DNA of 12,151 nucleotides, taken from Hirudo medicinalis (lineage: Eukaryota > Annelida > Clitellata > Hirudinida > Hirudinidae). Below the pieces are notes generated by a model. That model did no database searches, was not told where the DNA came from, and saw only the letters and a program-made list of their open reading frames with translations. The position numbers were made by a program, and so were the translations under genes. Within the stretch, counting starts at the first letter, position 1; every line of letters begins with the position of its first letter. The stretch covers positions 6,436-18,586 of the forward strand of contig MPNW01000703.1 in the NCBI GenBank assembly GCA_011800805.1, written 5' to 3'. Below are positions 11,308 through 12,151 of this stretch, in pieces.

Positions 11308-11318
11308 CCTTTTATATA
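11308..11318 (-). promoter_or_regulatory. Canonical TATA box on the minus strand
   Basis: The minus strand reads TATATAAAAGG, a near-ideal TATA box. Initiation would fall near 11285. The next confident gene in that direction is PSMC2, about 500 bases away, which would require a long leader or a 5' non-coding exon. Just after the predicted start, an ATG opens only 23 codons, so any separate product would be short or spliced. The word could also be chance in AT-rich DNA. Confidence 0.35.
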
Positions 11319-11410
11319 CTCTGTTGAGTGCTTCAGTGCCATTGTCGTGGATGGAGTTAGAACAAGAAATAGCTCCTCTTTCACGCATCTTTGTGGTTTG
11401 GGGTTTATAG

Positions 11411-11808
11411 CGGCAGCCATTTTTTAAAAGTTAAAACTGTAAATAATTGTATTACTTTAAAATTAACTATTTAAAATAATACAAATATTAAAATTTGGTT
11501 TGCTTAAAATTACATTTAATTTTTATATTCTAACAATTGAATTAAATGACATGCTTGAGATCTGCTGAAAAGGCTGATAGCCGATTTGCGTCTTTTTTAT
11601 TGTAACCTGAACGAATAATTAATGAATATCAACGCTGACGATGTAATCTTGGTAAAGTGTGGGGCAACCAGAATATTTTTTATACGATATTTATACATAA
11701 CCCGTTGTTCGGTCTAAAGAGACCCATTTTTTTTAACGAATCTGTATAAACTATTTTTTTCAATTTATTTTAAGGCAAAACAAGACGAGAAAGTTTATTT
11801 TTTTATTG
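11411..11808. other. AT-rich intergenic DNA
   Basis: No gene or clear motif is supported. The stretch is AT-rich with several homopolymer T runs (11708-11718, 11753-11760, 11797-11804) ahead of the tRNA-like repeat head. Confidence 0.5.
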
Positions 11809-11990
11809 TGGCTACTGCGTAGTGGTTCCAAATGACTCACGGCCTTTTCCAGACTGTGGCCGTGGGTTGAACCCCAATGGCTTTATCTACGCGGAGGACT
11901 CCTCTTTGGGCACTTTTTTGGCAGAAAATTCCAACTGGAAATTTGGAATACCTTCAATTCTACAGCTTGATGCTTGCAGGGTCGTCTAGT
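11809..11990 (+). mobile_element. tRNA-derived SINE-like element
   Basis: The head resembles a decayed tRNA. An A-box-like TGCGTAGTGGTT is at 11816-11827. A 7-bp stem CACGGCC/GGCCGTG (11838-11844 with 11858-11864) sits in the anticodon-arm position. A B-box-like GGGTTGAACCC is at 11864-11874. The A-to-B distance of about 48 bases is compatible with an internal RNA polymerase III promoter. There is no acceptor stem, so it is not a functional tRNA gene. The body runs into sequence less AT-rich than its surroundings. The 3' boundary near 11990 is a guess, with no clear A tail or target-site duplication. Confidence 0.4.
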
Positions 11991-12151
11991 ATTACTGTTG
12001 TAACTCGCAGTTAGTCGATTACAGCAAGACACTACAGACAACTACTTTATTCGCCAACGAATCCACACTACCTAACACACAACTAGGACTAGAACGAACA
12101 AAAGGGAAGTTGCCGCTCCTAGCTCCTACATTAGCATAGATAGTTCAGTGC
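11991..12151. other. Unassigned, compositionally distinct window end
   Basis: This segment is less AT-rich than the preceding 600 bases and carries no open frame of note. It could be the continuation of the SINE-like element or part of another transposable element cut by the window edge. No terminal repeats are visible. Confidence 0.3.

Noticed and set aside
11228..11410. 60-codon plus-strand open frame downstream of a TATA-like word
   Set aside because: No recognisable domain or composition bias, and the opposite strand has a better TATA box in the same place.
11816..11880. A functional tRNA gene
   Set aside because: There is no acceptor stem pairing and the 13-base loop in the anticodon position is not tRNA-like. 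A SINE head fits better.

Overview
This is a stretch of animal nuclear genome. The genes are split by many short GT-AG introns, carry AATAAA signals, and encode a PR-domain zinc-finger regulator (PRDM8 type), ribosomal protein S15 and the proteasome ATPase Rpt1. The DNA is clearly AT-rich. Introns are very small (four are 55-57 bases, most are under 90) and genes are close together. A compact invertebrate genome fits best. I lean to a tunicate because a PRDM8-type gene sits with minimal introns in AT-rich DNA, but the lineage is inference.

Layout. Positions 1-3437 are mostly non-coding. They hold a 17-base palindrome (592-608), an E-box cluster (2870-2936) and two weak candidates for small secreted-peptide coding (1338-1673 minus; 2015-2176 plus). 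Positions 3575-5176 (minus) hold a PRDM8-like gene in four coding exons. It has a promoter-like GC-box/CCAAT/TATA-like series near 5431-5494 and an upstream ORF that ends at the first splice donor. Positions 5495-7165 are an AT-rich intergenic block shared by PRDM8 and the divergent RPS15. Positions 7199-7912 (plus) hold RPS15 in five exons, with the first coding exon reduced to the start codon. Positions 7953-8345 hold a tandem duplication of a unit of about 199 bases. Positions 8630-10780 (minus) hold PSMC2/Rpt1 in ten exons, convergent with RPS15. Positions 10781-12151 have no confident gene. They contain a canonical TATA box on the minus strand, three phased GCCGGT motifs and a tRNA-like SINE head.

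The three genes do not form a pathway. Two are housekeeping genes (translation and protein degradation) and one is a developmental, probably neural, transcription regulator. I joined each gene by finding donor and acceptor sites that keep the frame. The resulting proteins are 450 aa (PRDM8-like), 147 aa (uS19) and 434 aa (Rpt1). The last two are within two residues of the human lengths as I recall them. I found no CRISPR array, operon or unmistakable new system. The most interesting leads are the two possible secreted-peptide loci, the uORF arrangement on PRDM8 and the motif-rich region upstream of PSMC2.
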